Positions 1-11,676 of a stretch of DNA of 64,000 bases are shown piece by piece. The DNA lies in NCBI GenBank assembly GCA_905221605.1, contig CAJNDS010002135.1, positions 64,001-128,000 of the forward strand, written 5' to 3'. How positions within the stretch are numbered: the stretch's first letter is position 1; every line of letters begins with the position of its first letter. The translations under genes and the position numbers were made by a program. The stretch comes from Symbiodinium natans. Taxonomy: Eukaryota > Sar > Dinophyceae > Suessiales > Symbiodiniaceae. Below the pieces are notes generated by a model that made no database searches, was not told the origin of the DNA, and was given only the letters and a program-made list of their open reading frames with translations.

Positions 1-2636
1 CACAGCTAGAAAAGGTGTTAGGGGAACCTTGGTTCAGCTTGATTGGCTGTGGCAGGACACCGATTCGGATTGGACTTTCTGGCAAATGAAAACCCGAACA
101 AAGACACTGATAGCGTCTGCATTGAGGATTTGCATGCGATGGCATGCTGATTCAGCATAATTCCATGACATGGCATGACATCATGCTGCCTCTGCTGCTG
201 CTGCTGCATAACTCAATAACCACCCTTGGGCCAGGAGTATATCACAAAGTGTTGGGAGTCCGACGTGCAAACATCGAGCGAAAGCACCCCCGCGAGGCAT
301 GACCCACAGCCACCACCTTTTTGACTTCGACAGTGCAGTAGCAACTCCAAATTGTACATTACCACTATTTTTGTGGCTCGCCAGGCATGCACAATCCAAG
401 CCATGAAGCACGCCAAATTCGCCCCGGCGGTCTTCCGCCGAGAACTTTGACAACAACTCTTCAGGTTGGCAATAACGAAAGCATTGTCTTAGCTCGATTC
501 ATCTGCCGCAGAGTAGCTGATAATGAATATGAATAACTGACACAGAAAATGTTCCTAAAACTGGTGCTCGCTCTACGTGGGAGCTCACGAACGGCTCATG
601 TTGCAGAAGCATTAATGGCGGTGGCGCCTTCGGCGACTTCGCGCCCCGGCGTGGTAGAACCTGCCCAGACACGAATGGGTTGCTTTGCTATCTGCATCCC
701 TACGTTGCTAAGTGAACTGAGGCCGAACTTGACAGTAAGAGGGGGCCCTAAATCTGCCTGGAATAGAAGAGCCATGACCCGCGAAACACGCAATGATTCA
801 ACGAAGGCTCTGCACACAAGGCATGTCAGGACGAACTGTTGTCTCTGTGCTGGGAAACACAACAGCCTCAAAAAACCTCTCGAGGCTACAACAGTCAGGA
901 GTCCCGAGTGACAACTGAGTGCTGCATGTGCTGACCTCGTAAATCCACATCATCTCGCTTCCTCATGGCACGAGAGAGAAGAACGACAGCATTCCTTCAA
1001 AGGGCTAGGATTGCCCCACGAAAAGCAGCCAGTGTCCCCATAGCTCCCCCGCGGTAAGCTTGGCATAGCCCCAGAACTGAGGATCACGCCGTGAGCTTCA
1101 CCTCTGGGCTGTGAGGCTGCGACTCCTCAAAAGCCGGGAGATGACGGGAGCGAAAAGCAAACTGCAATCGCGACATAAAGCTCACGGATACTTCCGGGGT
1201 GTCATACTGTCGCACCGTTGTGGAATCTGCTGTCATTTTTCAGAAGGGGGAGGGGGGGGTTGGGTCTCACGTGTCTCCTTGCTGCTCATGCCGCCTCCGA
1301 CGTTGTAGTCCTCAGAGCCATGCGATGGAAAGCATCCGGTCAGAAGTGCAAGTGTTCCGCAAGCCCCAGGACGGCATGAACGTGCACGCCGTGAACGTGC
1401 CTGCCATGAACTAAGCCGGACACAGGGGAGAACTTCGTATTCGTGGGGTTCATGCAGGAGAACACATTCTCAGTGTTGCAGCCTTATCGGCAATGGCAAG
1501 TCCAGGCGGACTGGTGCCCATAGCCTCTTTCTTGCCAACTTCCGCCACTCAGCACTTCAAAGCATCGCATCTACCACTTCGAGGCCCCAAGCAGGTTTCA
1601 GCGCCCGTTCGCACTGTGTACCTGCAGGCTGTGCAAATCAGCCCTGACGATGGCTGATGACGCAAATTGACGCTACAAGAATACAGAGCCCTTGCTTGCG
1701 CTTAGAACCAGCTTTCAAGAACGGCATGTATTGACCGAACTGGCTATGAAACTCGCAACTCCTGACCTCTCGCAGTCTTCAAGAGCCCCGAGAAAAGAGA
1801 GCCGTCGGGAGACTTGGCCCCAGGTTGGGGCTTCAGCTAAAGCGATTGCTACATCGCAGTAGAGGACTTCAGCCTGTGGAAAGTGCGGGCGTGGCTCACT
1901 TGTTTGCTGTCAGCATCGCGCAGCTCTTGAAACACCTCAGTGCATCGAACCGATCAACTACACAGGCGAGTGCACGTAGCACAGCCTCCCCCCCCCCCCA
2001 CGTGGCGAAAACTGTGCGCAGTGAGCCCTGGGCTTGCCCAGGTACAGCTCCTCATCCTTCAGGCATGCGCCCTTCTTGTGCGGGCCTGGGCAATGCCACA
2101 TTTCAGACGTGGAGCATGAGCAGGGTCAGCTTGAGGGCCGGACAGCCACCCCCTGCCTCATCGCCAGCGACATCGTAGCCCTGGCACGGCATAGGGAAGC
2201 CTGCGGTCCTGAGCTTGACGGAGTGCAGGCTCCAATGGGCGCTCCTGCTAACTAAGTCTGCGGCTGTCCCTTGACGATGCCCATGAAGCCCTCGGTTTTG
2301 GAGCATTCGAAGGCACCTTGGCTGATGAATCGCGGCTTCGGCTCTCGGGCAGCAACTCCAGAGTTCTGGCCTCTGGCTCCCGAGGCCAGGCAAGCACAGC
2401 CTGAGCCTTCTGCTAACGCGCTTCGTCATCTGGCCGTTGGTCAAGATGGAGCACCTCAGACACAAAAAAAAGGAATGTGCTCGACCTCGATGCTGGTCTG
2501 ATTTCAGCTCACTTGTTCATGCTAGTATTTCGAAACATTGCGGCGACCCATGCGACCACGTCGCATGGCCGTTGCTTGTCATTACTTTCTTCTACAACCC
2601 GAAGTTGTCCCTGGCATTCTTCAGACTAGCATGATG
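1..2636. other. Non-coding stretch, nothing recognised
   Basis: I see no reading frame here with convincing protein composition on either strand. The open frames present are short, low in regular hydrophobic/charged patterning, and overlap on both strands. Small simple-sequence tracts occur, including a CTG/CAG run near 190-210, a G run near 1247-1260 and a C run near 1989-2000. Confidence 0.5.
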
Positions 2637-2900
2637 TTACCGGGAGGATGCATGCTTGAAGGATTGTACCAATGGCTGTGCTCGTTTATCGGTCTGACCC
2701 ATAGAATCACCCTTGTCTGTTTGAAGCTTTCGGCCCTGGACGAGTGGCTGTTTCTGTTTGCTCTCGAACTGAGAAGCCAACTTTTTGTAGCACATCTCCT
2801 GGAACTCTTCTTCATCATCGGAGCACTCCTGAAGCCGGAACTTCTGAGCATTCGGACCACACACGGTGCGCACCGAAAGCTGGGTGTTGGACGTTGCCAT
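2637..2900 (-). CDS. Possible exon, acidic/lysine-rich protein, unknown
   Basis: This minus-strand frame of about 87 codons begins at an ATG directly after a CAG and has protein-like composition. It contains an acidic stretch (SDDEEEFQEM) followed by a lysine- and glutamine-rich segment. I recognise no family. It could be one exon of a longer gene, because the preceding bases (CTGGCAG) form a plausible splice acceptor. The opposite strand also carries an open frame over the same bases, so strand choice rests on composition and on the minus-strand bias of the whole window. Confidence 0.28.
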   Translation of the reverse strand: MATSNTQLSVRTVCGPNAQKFRLQECSDDEEEFQEMCYKKLASQFESKQKQPLVQGRKLQTDKGDSMGQTDKRAQPLVQSFKHASSR

Positions 2901-5900
2901 CTGCCAGGTTCTCTTTTGGTGCGAGCGGGTTGTTTGTGGATTGAGCACCTCAATATTGTGGGAAGCCTCCGATCTCTCAGGGGTCAACCCCAAACACTCT
3001 TGGAGGCCCTTACTTACCAGGCCCTTCACCAAAACTCAATCCTTGATTACATCTCGGCTGCACACATGTAAACAAAATATTCTAGCACATGACTGCGCAA
3101 GCACGGTCGGCAGCTTCCTCAGCAGCCCAATGCGAGATCTGGCAACGCGAGAAGCTTGAAAGCATCTCTCTCTCAGGGCTGGGCTGACCACTTCCGAGAC
3201 CCCGGTGCCCCCCCTTAGCACCCAGCTCAACACCCACGGTTGCGCAGCGTGGCGATCCAGAACTGCACCGAACTAGCACTTTATACACCTACATAAGCCA
3301 GCTAAGGCACGTAAGCTGGTTCACCGAGTCAATCTGCTTGTTGATTACGGCTTGCCTTGAATGCGCTCGCAAATCGGTGCAACGCGGAATCTTGCCGCCA
3401 ACTTCGACGGACAGCCCTATCAAGGTTGACCATGACCGGCCCATTGAAATTTGGGGCTCCGACTCTGGCGCGGCACCGGTGGCTGCGGCAGCTGTGGCTG
3501 CGGCAGCAGGGACGGCGGCGACCGGCACCGCGGCCGGCACAGCTGGCACGGCCGCGGCCGGCGCCGGCGCCGGCGCGGCTGAAACCGGCACAGCCGCCGC
3601 GGCTGGCGCCGGGGCTGACGCCGAGGCTGCAAGCCTCAGAGGGGCGAAGGGCACACAGCCTGAACTCCACACAAGCTCAAGCTACCCTGGCTCGGGCTCG
3701 CACTCCGATCCCCAGGCACCGTTGCCATAGATTCCTGCCTTGACCTGCATCACTGCTTAGTCCATTGAACTGCAAAAGCTGCAGACTAAAACCATCTATG
3801 GTATTGAAGGTCTGCTTGATGACAACCGCATCGTTGAAGACTCAAGGTCGGCCCCGAGTCTTCACAACTGCGCCTGCGTGTCATGGACGGTCGACCTCGC
3901 AGCCTGCAAAAACTCATGAGCTCGCCTCATGAGGTCATGAGATCTGCTGAATCTACTGTCTTGCCTGGTCTATCTGGTCTTATTCTGCTCGAGTGCTTGC
4001 AGGTCTACGTGCGCGTGCTGGCACCGTAGCAGCTTCAGCTGCTTTTGGCAAACACTGTTGCCGAGGCATTCTTTCTCGACCCCTTCTTCAGCTATGACAA
4101 GCCCCGGATGCCCCGGCAATGCGCCCCCGCAAAAGCCCGGCCTACCCCAAACTGCAGAGCAGGAACATTCAACTCACACCCATACGCACACACACCAGAC
4201 CGAAGCTTGCTCAAAGTGCACATCCCAAGACCCTGAATCACTGAACTTTCGACGGTAACTCAAAGCTTTGAGGGTTAGCATATGGGCCAAACAGAGCTTC
4301 GGTGCCAGGACCATGGACGGCCCAGCGGATCTCTGTTCATCTGCTCTGGGAAAAAACAAAAACAAAAGGCGGCTCAGCTGAGCGCACCTGGTTTCCTGAA
4401 AGGTGAAGACATCCAATGCCGATGACTGCGAAGACCTCAGGCCACGGGAAGAAAAGCACGCAGCCCACGCTCCATGTTGGCTTCCATATGATAGGTTCAT
4501 TCCTTCAATTCTCCGATGTCCCAGGCTCCGGACAGCGACAGCCAACATGCCATGTCGGAGTGCGCGGCAGACCTGGATCTGGCTTTTTTGGGCTCGAAAA
4601 GTTCAAAGGCATGAACATGTGAATTCTCGCCATTCTCGCCTGTATCTGCTGATGGTCCCCATCCGACTGAGTGTCGTCAGCAAACTCTGGGTCCTTCTCA
4701 GGCAAGACGCGACCAGCTGGACTGTACAAATGACCAGAAGCTTCTATCACTCAAAGAAGAGTTTTGACATCTCAGCTCGGTGCTGTCTCTGGTTATCCGT
4801 CAAGCTATGTAACGTAGCAAGACAAATGGTGGCATGTCCCTACGCCACAGCAATGGTCCTCACCGACAAGTCGTTCCTGCTCGTTCATGGGCTGCAGGGC
4901 ATACATTTCGCGTGACACCGCGCACCTGCCAGCTGCATCGGCTGCATGAGCACACATGTTTGTACTTTCGGCACAGTATCGACGCCTCTACACGAAGCAC
5001 ACACACACACTCACACAAAGCGAGCATCCCGTTTGAAAGGTCCTTAGTCTTGGAGTTTTAAACTCCAACCTCCACGTCCGGCCGGTGAATACTGTTTAAA
5101 GTTCTGCTATGCTCTTGGGCCAGACTGTTGCCAGCACGTGCGTCACAAGCTCCACGTGCGTCATCTGATGAATCCATGCACACAATCGAGGCTCAAGTAT
5201 GACTTTTTTGCGAAAGCTGCTCAGCCGCGCCAGGGACGAGGAATGGGAGTGTAAGACGACTTGTTTACATTCAGAAGCCCGTAAGATAGTGTACGTACCT
5301 GACGCATGTTGTACGATGCTGCGACTTTCCAGACTGAATTCGCTGCAGCGGCATGGGCAGATGTTCTCAGATGATCACCTGCCAGTCACAAAGTGCATCG
5401 CACCATCCCACATTGAAATCTAGTCTTCTTAGAAAAAATGAACGGACACAGCCAACAATTCCATGTCTCCGTATCTAGGCCGGAGCCGAGGGTGCTATCA
5501 ACGGCTTCACATCGCTCACTCTCAAGGGCCCCTTGAGGAAGTCCCTTTCAAAAGGCAGCCGGCCATAAAAGTTGCCTATATATACCATATACAAGGGCCC
5601 TAGTTTTACGAAGAAATCCCCTCATGATGCGGACATGGCCTTCGCAGAGACCAGGCGGCTCCACGTGGCCCGATGGGCACACGGGCCTCAACAGCAAAGA
5701 GAAGAGAAGAGGGGTCGTAACTAGGGCCATGAACAGGAATTTCGGCGCAGGAAGCCAACCCCCAAAGCCTAAGTGCAACTTCACAGACACCCGACAGCCC
5801 CTCTCAAGTTGCGGTGTGGCTGCATATGGGTAGCGTCGTCCCAGGCTGCGGCCTGGTTGGTACCTAAGCAGAATGAACGGGGAAATCGGGAACTCATTGA

Positions 5901-6558
5901 GCAGATTGACGCTGCCGCTGCCAGCAGCTGCCCGAAGGTGCCTTTTCTACATCTTATCCCGGCCAAGCATCTTTGGACGCATGCCCCAGCCACCATAGTA
6001 CCTGCAGATAAATCGGCAGGATGAGGCAGGATTAGGCAGGTAGTCCGAAGCTTGGCATGGGTATGCGACCGCAGATACAGCCAACAACTACTACAGGCAT
6101 GGGACCACAGGGGCTGCGGTGGCTCTTGGTCTCGAAACCGAGGTCCTCAGTACAGACACGCCAGCGCAACTGTGCGAAACCTTGCGTGGACCGTCAGCGC
6201 CAACCATTCTTCCCAGAGTCGGGTGGGATCAAACGATCGGCGTGGCCGAGCCGACTTCCGAGAGCTGATGCGGGCCTTCGAGATTTTTCAAAGTTCCCTA
6301 TTGTTATTGTTGTCTTTTTGATTATTACTGTTTATTCCTATTAAGATTTATTACTATTATCATCATCTTCATTATTATCCCGCCCTCCCACTTGGCGCGT
6401 CTCGATTGGGAATTGCACGCAGGACCGGTAGGCTGCCAAGAGACTCGCACAGTGGAGTCAGCCTTCTCGAGAAGTGGAGAACCTAGGTTTGGAGACATAC
6501 AATGCCAGGTTAGGAGGCCATAAAGCATAAGAAAGCATGGATTTCTGCCGGGGTCCTA
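2901..6558. other. Non-coding stretch with GC-rich low-complexity patch
   Basis: No convincing gene is seen. Around 3470-3640 lies a GC-rich patch of GGCGGC/GGCACC/GCCGGC-type triplets that would read as Ala/Gly/Thr-rich in one frame and Pro/Ala/Arg-rich in others. Open frames there are a consequence of composition and exist in several frames at once. ATT-rich triplets occur near 6295-6380. Confidence 0.5.
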
Positions 6559-8053
6559 TCACTGAGGAGAGTAGCTTTCAGAGGGCTTCTTGTGGAATCC
6601 CTCCACCGTCGCCGTCTCAGCCTCAACAATCTCCCGCGACTCGCTCGAGTCCTCTTGGGGAAGGCCCGGGAGACCTGGAAGGTCCTCCAGCATCTTCGGC
6701 TTTGCCGAATCTGAGGCCCTAGAGCCAAGCCGTGGCAGCTCCACATCTTTCAAGGGGTCTTCCTTGCGAATGTAATTCCGCTTCTTCTTGTAGGCCAGAG
6801 GACGGGCATACAATGCATGCCACTTGCCACCACCAGATTCGACGAAGTAGGACAGTGTGTCATTCAGTGCCGGCTCCTCCTCCAACCCATGTTCTCGACA
6901 GTAGTCGTAGAGGAGTACGAGTTGCGCCGTCGTGGGCCGACGCTCAGACCTCACATTGGGCCGGTGAACACCTCGTAAGCACCATTGCGTCAGGGCCCGC
7001 AGGTAGTTTGCGTGGAGGTGGCCGCGAGCCTGAAGAAAAAAGAGCACCTGAAAGGGGTCCACCAGCTGATCGACTTCCTGCCAAAAGCAAGGCGTGCAAG
7101 GAGGCATGTGGAGAACTTCGCTGCTGACTGAAACAAAGCCCATGCTGCGTTATGACCTCACTCACAGACTTGCCTCGGCGATGCGGAACTTGGCGACTCG
7201 GCGAAGAAACTCTCCAAGGCAAAGCTCCTACAAAGCCAAGGCGAATCGAGGGCCCACGTTCCCCAAATGCTCCCAGATCTTCCCCAATCGCCTCGTACGG
7301 CCGCCAGGAATACTCCAGGAGCGGAAATGCCTGCACACAGCTTCTCCAGCTTTTTTACCCCGATGCATCTTCGAGGAAGGCCTGGTTCGTAGGGTTCAGT
7401 GGGGGGGGGGGGGGGGCAGCCTGAACATTGTCCAACAGCTCCTGCGTATTGATGGTGTCCACCTTCAAAGCTTGAGTGCTGCAGCGCAGGCTCTTTGAAA
7501 GCACTCCAGAGCAAATGTCATTGCGACGACAGTCGAGGATTGCCAAGCCAGGACATGGGACTGTCGGCGATTTCTGGGCAACAAGTTGCTTGAAACACAT
7601 GTCAATTTTGTCCTGGTCAGCAACCAAGACCAGACGCATCAATTGACTTGCGTGTTCTTGCAAGCTCCGCACTCCAAGCTGTTTCTAGATCTTGAAACTG
7701 TTTTGAAACTGGCAAACAGGAGGGCAGGCGCAACAGGTGGCTGTGCGACAGAAAGGCGGGGGATTCCGGACTTGCCTAATATTTAAAGCTGCCCGGGGAC
7801 CAGGTAGCCTGCTGTGAGTGTTCCCTTCCAATTATGAGTGGCCACCCTCGGCAGCCCATGCAACTCTGCAATCAGCCCGAATGCCTCGAACTGGGCATGC
7901 GAATCGAGCACAGCCATGAGATCCACGGGGCCTGCAAGAATCCAGTGGCATCAATCATGTTCCACAGGCGTAGTACGGAGGTCGCACATGGCGCCAAGCT
8001 GGCCTCTATCCACTTCTTTCCCCAAGCACATGTAAAGCAAAGACTTCAACATC
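6559..8053 (-). CDS. Multi-exon gene, helix-rich protein of unknown function (3' part)
   Basis: Five exons can be placed: 7977-8053, 7931 down to about 7785, about 7682-7421, 7330-7166 and 7077-6559. Reading phase agrees across 8053/7977 to 7931 (45-nt GT intron), across 7421 to 7330 (90-nt GC-AG intron holding a 16-base G run) and across 7166 to 7077 (88-nt intron with donor GTGAGT). The join between 7785 and 7682 is not resolved. The protein has Leu-rich helical segments such as MLKSLLYMCLGKEVD and DPFQVLFFLQARGHLHANY, then a basic patch (AYKKKRNYIRKEDPLKD) and an acidic C-terminus. The Leu-rich pattern recalls helical-repeat organelle RNA-binding proteins (HPR/FASTK-like), but no diagnostic motif is visible. 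It may continue upstream to the exon at 9674-9850. Confidence 0.55.
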
Positions 8054-9673
8054 CTGCATGGATACATGCCTTGCCAGAGTACCAACCCCACAGTATCCCA
8101 GGCTCCGGCAGGCTTGCATGGTGCCGAGCGCGCCGGCAGTCGCACACAGGTACCGGAGCCTGTCAGTTCCGACCGATGACATAATGAGCTGGGAGGCAAA
8201 CGTAACCCCGAGCCCTGAGAAAACAAACCCAATGGTCTGTGCAAAGTGCCTTTTGCTGCATCCAAAATTCAACACACGACCTTGAGTGCTTTCGCGTTTC
8301 TTCTTTGAGGGCGAGAAGAAAACAGCGGCTGTAAGGTGAAGGTGAGGCAGGGAACTTGGAAGCTGTGTTGTTGCGGATCGCCGGATCGGTGCTCGAGTCT
8401 CGCTACCAGTACAGCATTCGGTTGGTGACTTGCGAAGGCGGAGAAACAACTTCATGGCACGCGTGTTTGTGAACGCACAGGACTGGAATGCGGGGCAGCG
8501 GTGGGGGCCTGAACTCCTTGATCTCGCTCTGCACTACGCGCATGAGCTGAGCCACAACCTCAAGAAGCAAAAGCATCGCCGCCACATGGCCCCACAAAGC
8601 CTCAAGGCCCTGAAGCCCAAGCTATTTTTGCCACTCAATCCCCGAAAGCGCAAATTCTTTAACCACCACAGAGAGCAAAGCCCTGATTTCTCATGGCCCC
8701 AAGGCCCAAAACCCTAAACCCCAGAAATCCAGGACCCCCAGGGCCGTGGCGGTTGGGTTCCCCAGCTCGTAGCGCGCCAAAGCCTGGAGTGTGAGGGTGA
8801 GCTCCTCAGCGTACATGGACCTCAGGATACATTTGAGTCGACTTGAAGAGCTCAAAACTGAGGCTTTTGAGGGAATTCCTGTTTCAGGACTTCAGGGCTT
8901 TGGGGTTGCGGGAGGCTTTGCCCTGGAAAGCCGGGAAGTCCTCAGCTACACGAGGCTTCACGCCCAACACAAAAACCCTGGCCCCTGCAGCTGACTAGGA
9001 GTGTTCCCACCAAGCTTGGGACCTAGAAAGCCGCACAATCGCATGAAGCAGCTCCACATAGAGCCCCGCGGGGCGGAGGTCAGCAGCCTTCCCGGAAAGC
9101 AAAGTGACACACCACGACTTGAGTCGGCATCTGACACACAACCGAAAACATACCCCTACAAAAAGGTGGCGGAAAACATTGGTGCGCATCAGTCCCATGT
9201 TTTCCCCAGAGCGCTCCAGGGCCCTGAAACCCTACAAACCCCAGGCGAAGACATGGGAGGGAAGGTTGAAGAGCAAAAGCTCTGGGGAGCAAAACCTAGG
9301 CAAGCGACCCGCACAAGCCGTGCTGAGGGGCGGAAAGCAAAGAAGAGAGGAACAAGAAACCCTATAGGACCCAGGCACCAAGCCAAGCCCGGAGAAGCGC
9401 AAGGAAGCGCCACGCCTAGCTCGCGGCAGGCGAAAGGAAACCGGCGCGGCTCCCAATGCCAATGGCGATGAAGCCAGTTTTTTGAGTCGAGGCTGCTGGG
9501 CGAACCAACCAGCTTTCACGGCAATCATTCATGAGCCGGGCACGCGAAAGCTTGGGCGATGACTATAGAAATGATGCATTGAAGGTTCAGGGGGCAGCGC
9601 AATACTGACAAGGACCGTCTCGTGGTCACGAGACGGGCTGAATGAAGCACTTGGTGACAGTTTTCACGCATGA

Positions 9674-9850
9674 TCAGCGAAAACCGGTCGAAAATAAGCA
9701 CCACGGCATGAGCACCGACAAGAGCAGGGACACCACGGACTCGAAGAGTGACGGCAGCACCTTACAGGGAAAGGCGGCGCAGCGGTACCAGGCCTCATAC
9801 ACCGCCAGCACGTCGAGGATGTGCTTTGGAGCCATCTTCGAGGTCTTGTC
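9674..9850 (-). CDS. Exon of helix-rich protein, probably same gene as 6559-8053
   Basis: After a TAG/G acceptor the minus strand reads an uninterrupted frame with strong protein-like patterning. It includes KMAPKHILDVLAVYEAW and VLPSLFESVVSLLLSVL, which look like two amphipathic helices. The frame runs to a TGA at 9674, though the exon may end earlier at a donor. The alternating Leu/Val helix pattern resembles the downstream exons at 6.5-8.1 kb on the same strand, so I place it in the same gene. The 1.6 kb between them would be intron or hold exons I could not see. No family is identified. Confidence 0.45.
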   Translation of the reverse strand, partial: DKTSKMAPKHILDVLAVYEAWYRCAAFPCKVLPSLFESVVSLLLSVLMPWCLFSTGFR

Positions 9851-10782
9851 CTACACTCACCAGAGCAAAAGGAAATCACTCGCTGACCACTCTTCAAAAG
9901 GCATGACTGCACCGAGATCAATGAGCCCCTGGCCGTTAAGACATCCGCGAGATGCATGAACAAGTCCGTGTTCGTGACCTTGGACTCTGGGACTCAAGCA
10001 CAAAGCCAAACTGAGGAGGAACTGTTCAATGCCGCCTGGAACCTGATTCGTGACAATATGCATAGCTCTGATGCCGGCTCGATCGGGACATCTGAAGCAG
10101 TACATGATCCGGTTGATCTAGGTCCTGCGCCCCTGCCGCTGTAAAGGCCTGAAGGATGTGCACCTTGCCAGGTGCTCTGGAGTCTGGCTGCCAACTTCTG
10201 AACTACCCGAACTTGTCATGACTCGCTGGGCACCCCGCTGCATCCCAATAGTTGACTCGGGTGCCGACCTCCTGGGAACAAAGACCATGGTTTGCACTTA
10301 GTGCCCTTCTGGCTGAGAACCGGCAGCAAACCTCGGGCCACCTTCACTACCTTCGGCTGGGGGTTCAACCAAATGACGGGGAATAGAATGAAAACAAGTG
10401 AGAGAGAGAGAGAGAGAGAGTATCTGACTCAAGACGACAGAACTCCGACGGAACTCATCGAGCCTAAACTTCAATCCAGACCAAAAAGGAATGACAAAAT
10501 GTTGAAGCATTCTCGAAACCAAAGTCTTCGTGAGAAGTGCCTGGCATCGAACTGCGAGAGCAGCCCACAGGGCTGGCGAGGCACCTGAGGCGACCGCGGC
10601 CTGCGACGGACTCACGAAGCTTGCGCTTCGGGCTCGACGGTCTAGGGCTTTGGGGGCTCATGGCTATGGACAGCTGCCATGCGCAAAGACTTCTTGCAGT
10701 TGCAGGGCGGTGTGGGGCCTGCATAGATCAACTGCGGCTCTTCCATTGCCACCCACACCTTCCTGTTCCCCCCCCCCCGGCT
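9851..10782. other. No clear gene; GA microsatellite at 10400-10420
   Basis: Short minus-strand frames occur near 9860-9960, one ending at a good GTGAGT donor. They could hold a further 5' exon of the gene downstream, but the frame cannot be chosen. A perfect (GA) run of about ten units lies at 10400-10420. Confidence 0.4.
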
Positions 10783-10807
10783 AGTTAGCGGAACCTTTGC
10801 CCGTTTT
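10783..10807 (+). repeat. Left terminal inverted repeat
   Basis: It starts AGTTAGCGGAACCTTT and continues GCCCGTTTT. It pairs with 11652-11676 in inverted orientation, with two differences over 25 bases. Confidence 0.8.
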
Positions 10808-11122
10808 GGGTGACTATACCACCAGCCTACCGCTAACCCACCGTGTAAAGATTTTTCCTATACTCTCCCCTACCTCCCACCAGTACCAGTCGAAAAGAGG
10901 ATTCTCCGAAACAAACTCCCGACGACAATTCTCCCCAATATCACCACCACTTCCCAATTGCCAAGACCAGTATTGGAATAACCAGTTACCCCGTCCATAT
11001 TCCCGAAGGCTATCATCTGTTATCAAGATATACTCGGAGTGCAACGCCTCTGAAAGATTATATACTATACTGCTACTTGAATCTGGCGATATGGTTTCCA
11101 CATACATGCCAACATACCATTT

Positions 11123-11340
11123 CTACAAGCATGACAAAAACAGTGTTTCTTGCCGACAAGCATTTTGGTCAATTAAATCTGGATCTTCTAGTGTCTTCAG
11201 ATAATCCTGATGTGTTTGTGACTTGTCGTGTTGCGCTTTGTTGCATTTCTTGATATCATATTTGCACATTTGACATGTAGTCGTTTCATCCTTTCTGACA
11301 TGGAATCTATCTGTTGCTCTCTCATTAATTGTGTTTGTGT
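11123..11340 (-). CDS. Zinc-finger-like peptide inside the AT-rich element
   Basis: This minus-strand frame ends at TAG at 11123. It contains Cys-X2-Cys followed by His-X5-His in the order C-Q-M-C ... H-D-K-S-Q-T-H, with 11 residues between the second Cys and first His. That spacing fits BED/U1-type zinc fingers found in many transposases, and the finger is followed by an acidic helix. The frame is open upstream beyond 11400 with no obvious start. A second minus-strand frame (11107 down to 10814, rich in Ser, Trp and Tyr) overlaps its end, suggesting either a frameshifted continuation or an independent remnant. I treat it as a transposon-encoded fragment. Confidence 0.45.
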
Positions 11341-11651
11341 GTCTCTCTCTCCAAACTACTACTGAAGAAATGTGTAAATGATACGAATATGCTTTGTATG
11401 TTCGATAATTACAAGAATACTTTCCTTATGAATAGCATGGGATATTTTAGTTTCATGTATAGAGGGAAAATGAAAATGTTACGAAGATCATGGTATGAAT
11501 GCTTTTTAAAAACATACTTGTGGCATACGTAGCCTCTTACGGACAAAAGATGTTGACCTTCATACACTACACATGTATACAGCAGATCAAAAACTGTAAT
11601 GATCATAATATTCTTAGAGATGTTAATAGAATTATGCTTCGTTTTCGGAGG

Positions 11652-11676
11652 CAAACGGGTAAAGGTTCCGCTAACT
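11652..11676 (-). repeat. Right terminal inverted repeat
   Basis: Read on the minus strand it starts AGTTAGCGGAACCTTT and continues ACCCGTTTG, matching the left end at 10783. Confidence 0.8.

Larger units (their letters stand above)
10783..11676. mobile_element. AT-rich transposon-like element with terminal inverted repeats
   Basis: An 894-bp AT-rich island is bounded by inverted repeats: AGTTAGCGGAACCTTT at the left end, and its exact reverse complement at the right end. With one mismatch the similarity continues through CCCGTTT, giving about 23 of 25 matching positions. The interior differs sharply from its GC-rich surroundings and reads, on the minus strand, a zinc-finger-like peptide and a second ~97-codon frame. 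No clear target-site duplication is visible: flanks are GGCT on the left and CCGC on the right. This fits a degraded cut-and-paste DNA transposon or a non-autonomous derivative. The superfamily is not assigned. Confidence 0.7.

Noticed and set aside
3338-3743. Ala-rich 130-codon plus-strand frame
   Set aside because: The Ala/Gly/Thr run comes from GC-rich triplets and equal-length frames exist in two other readings. No flanking coding signal is present.
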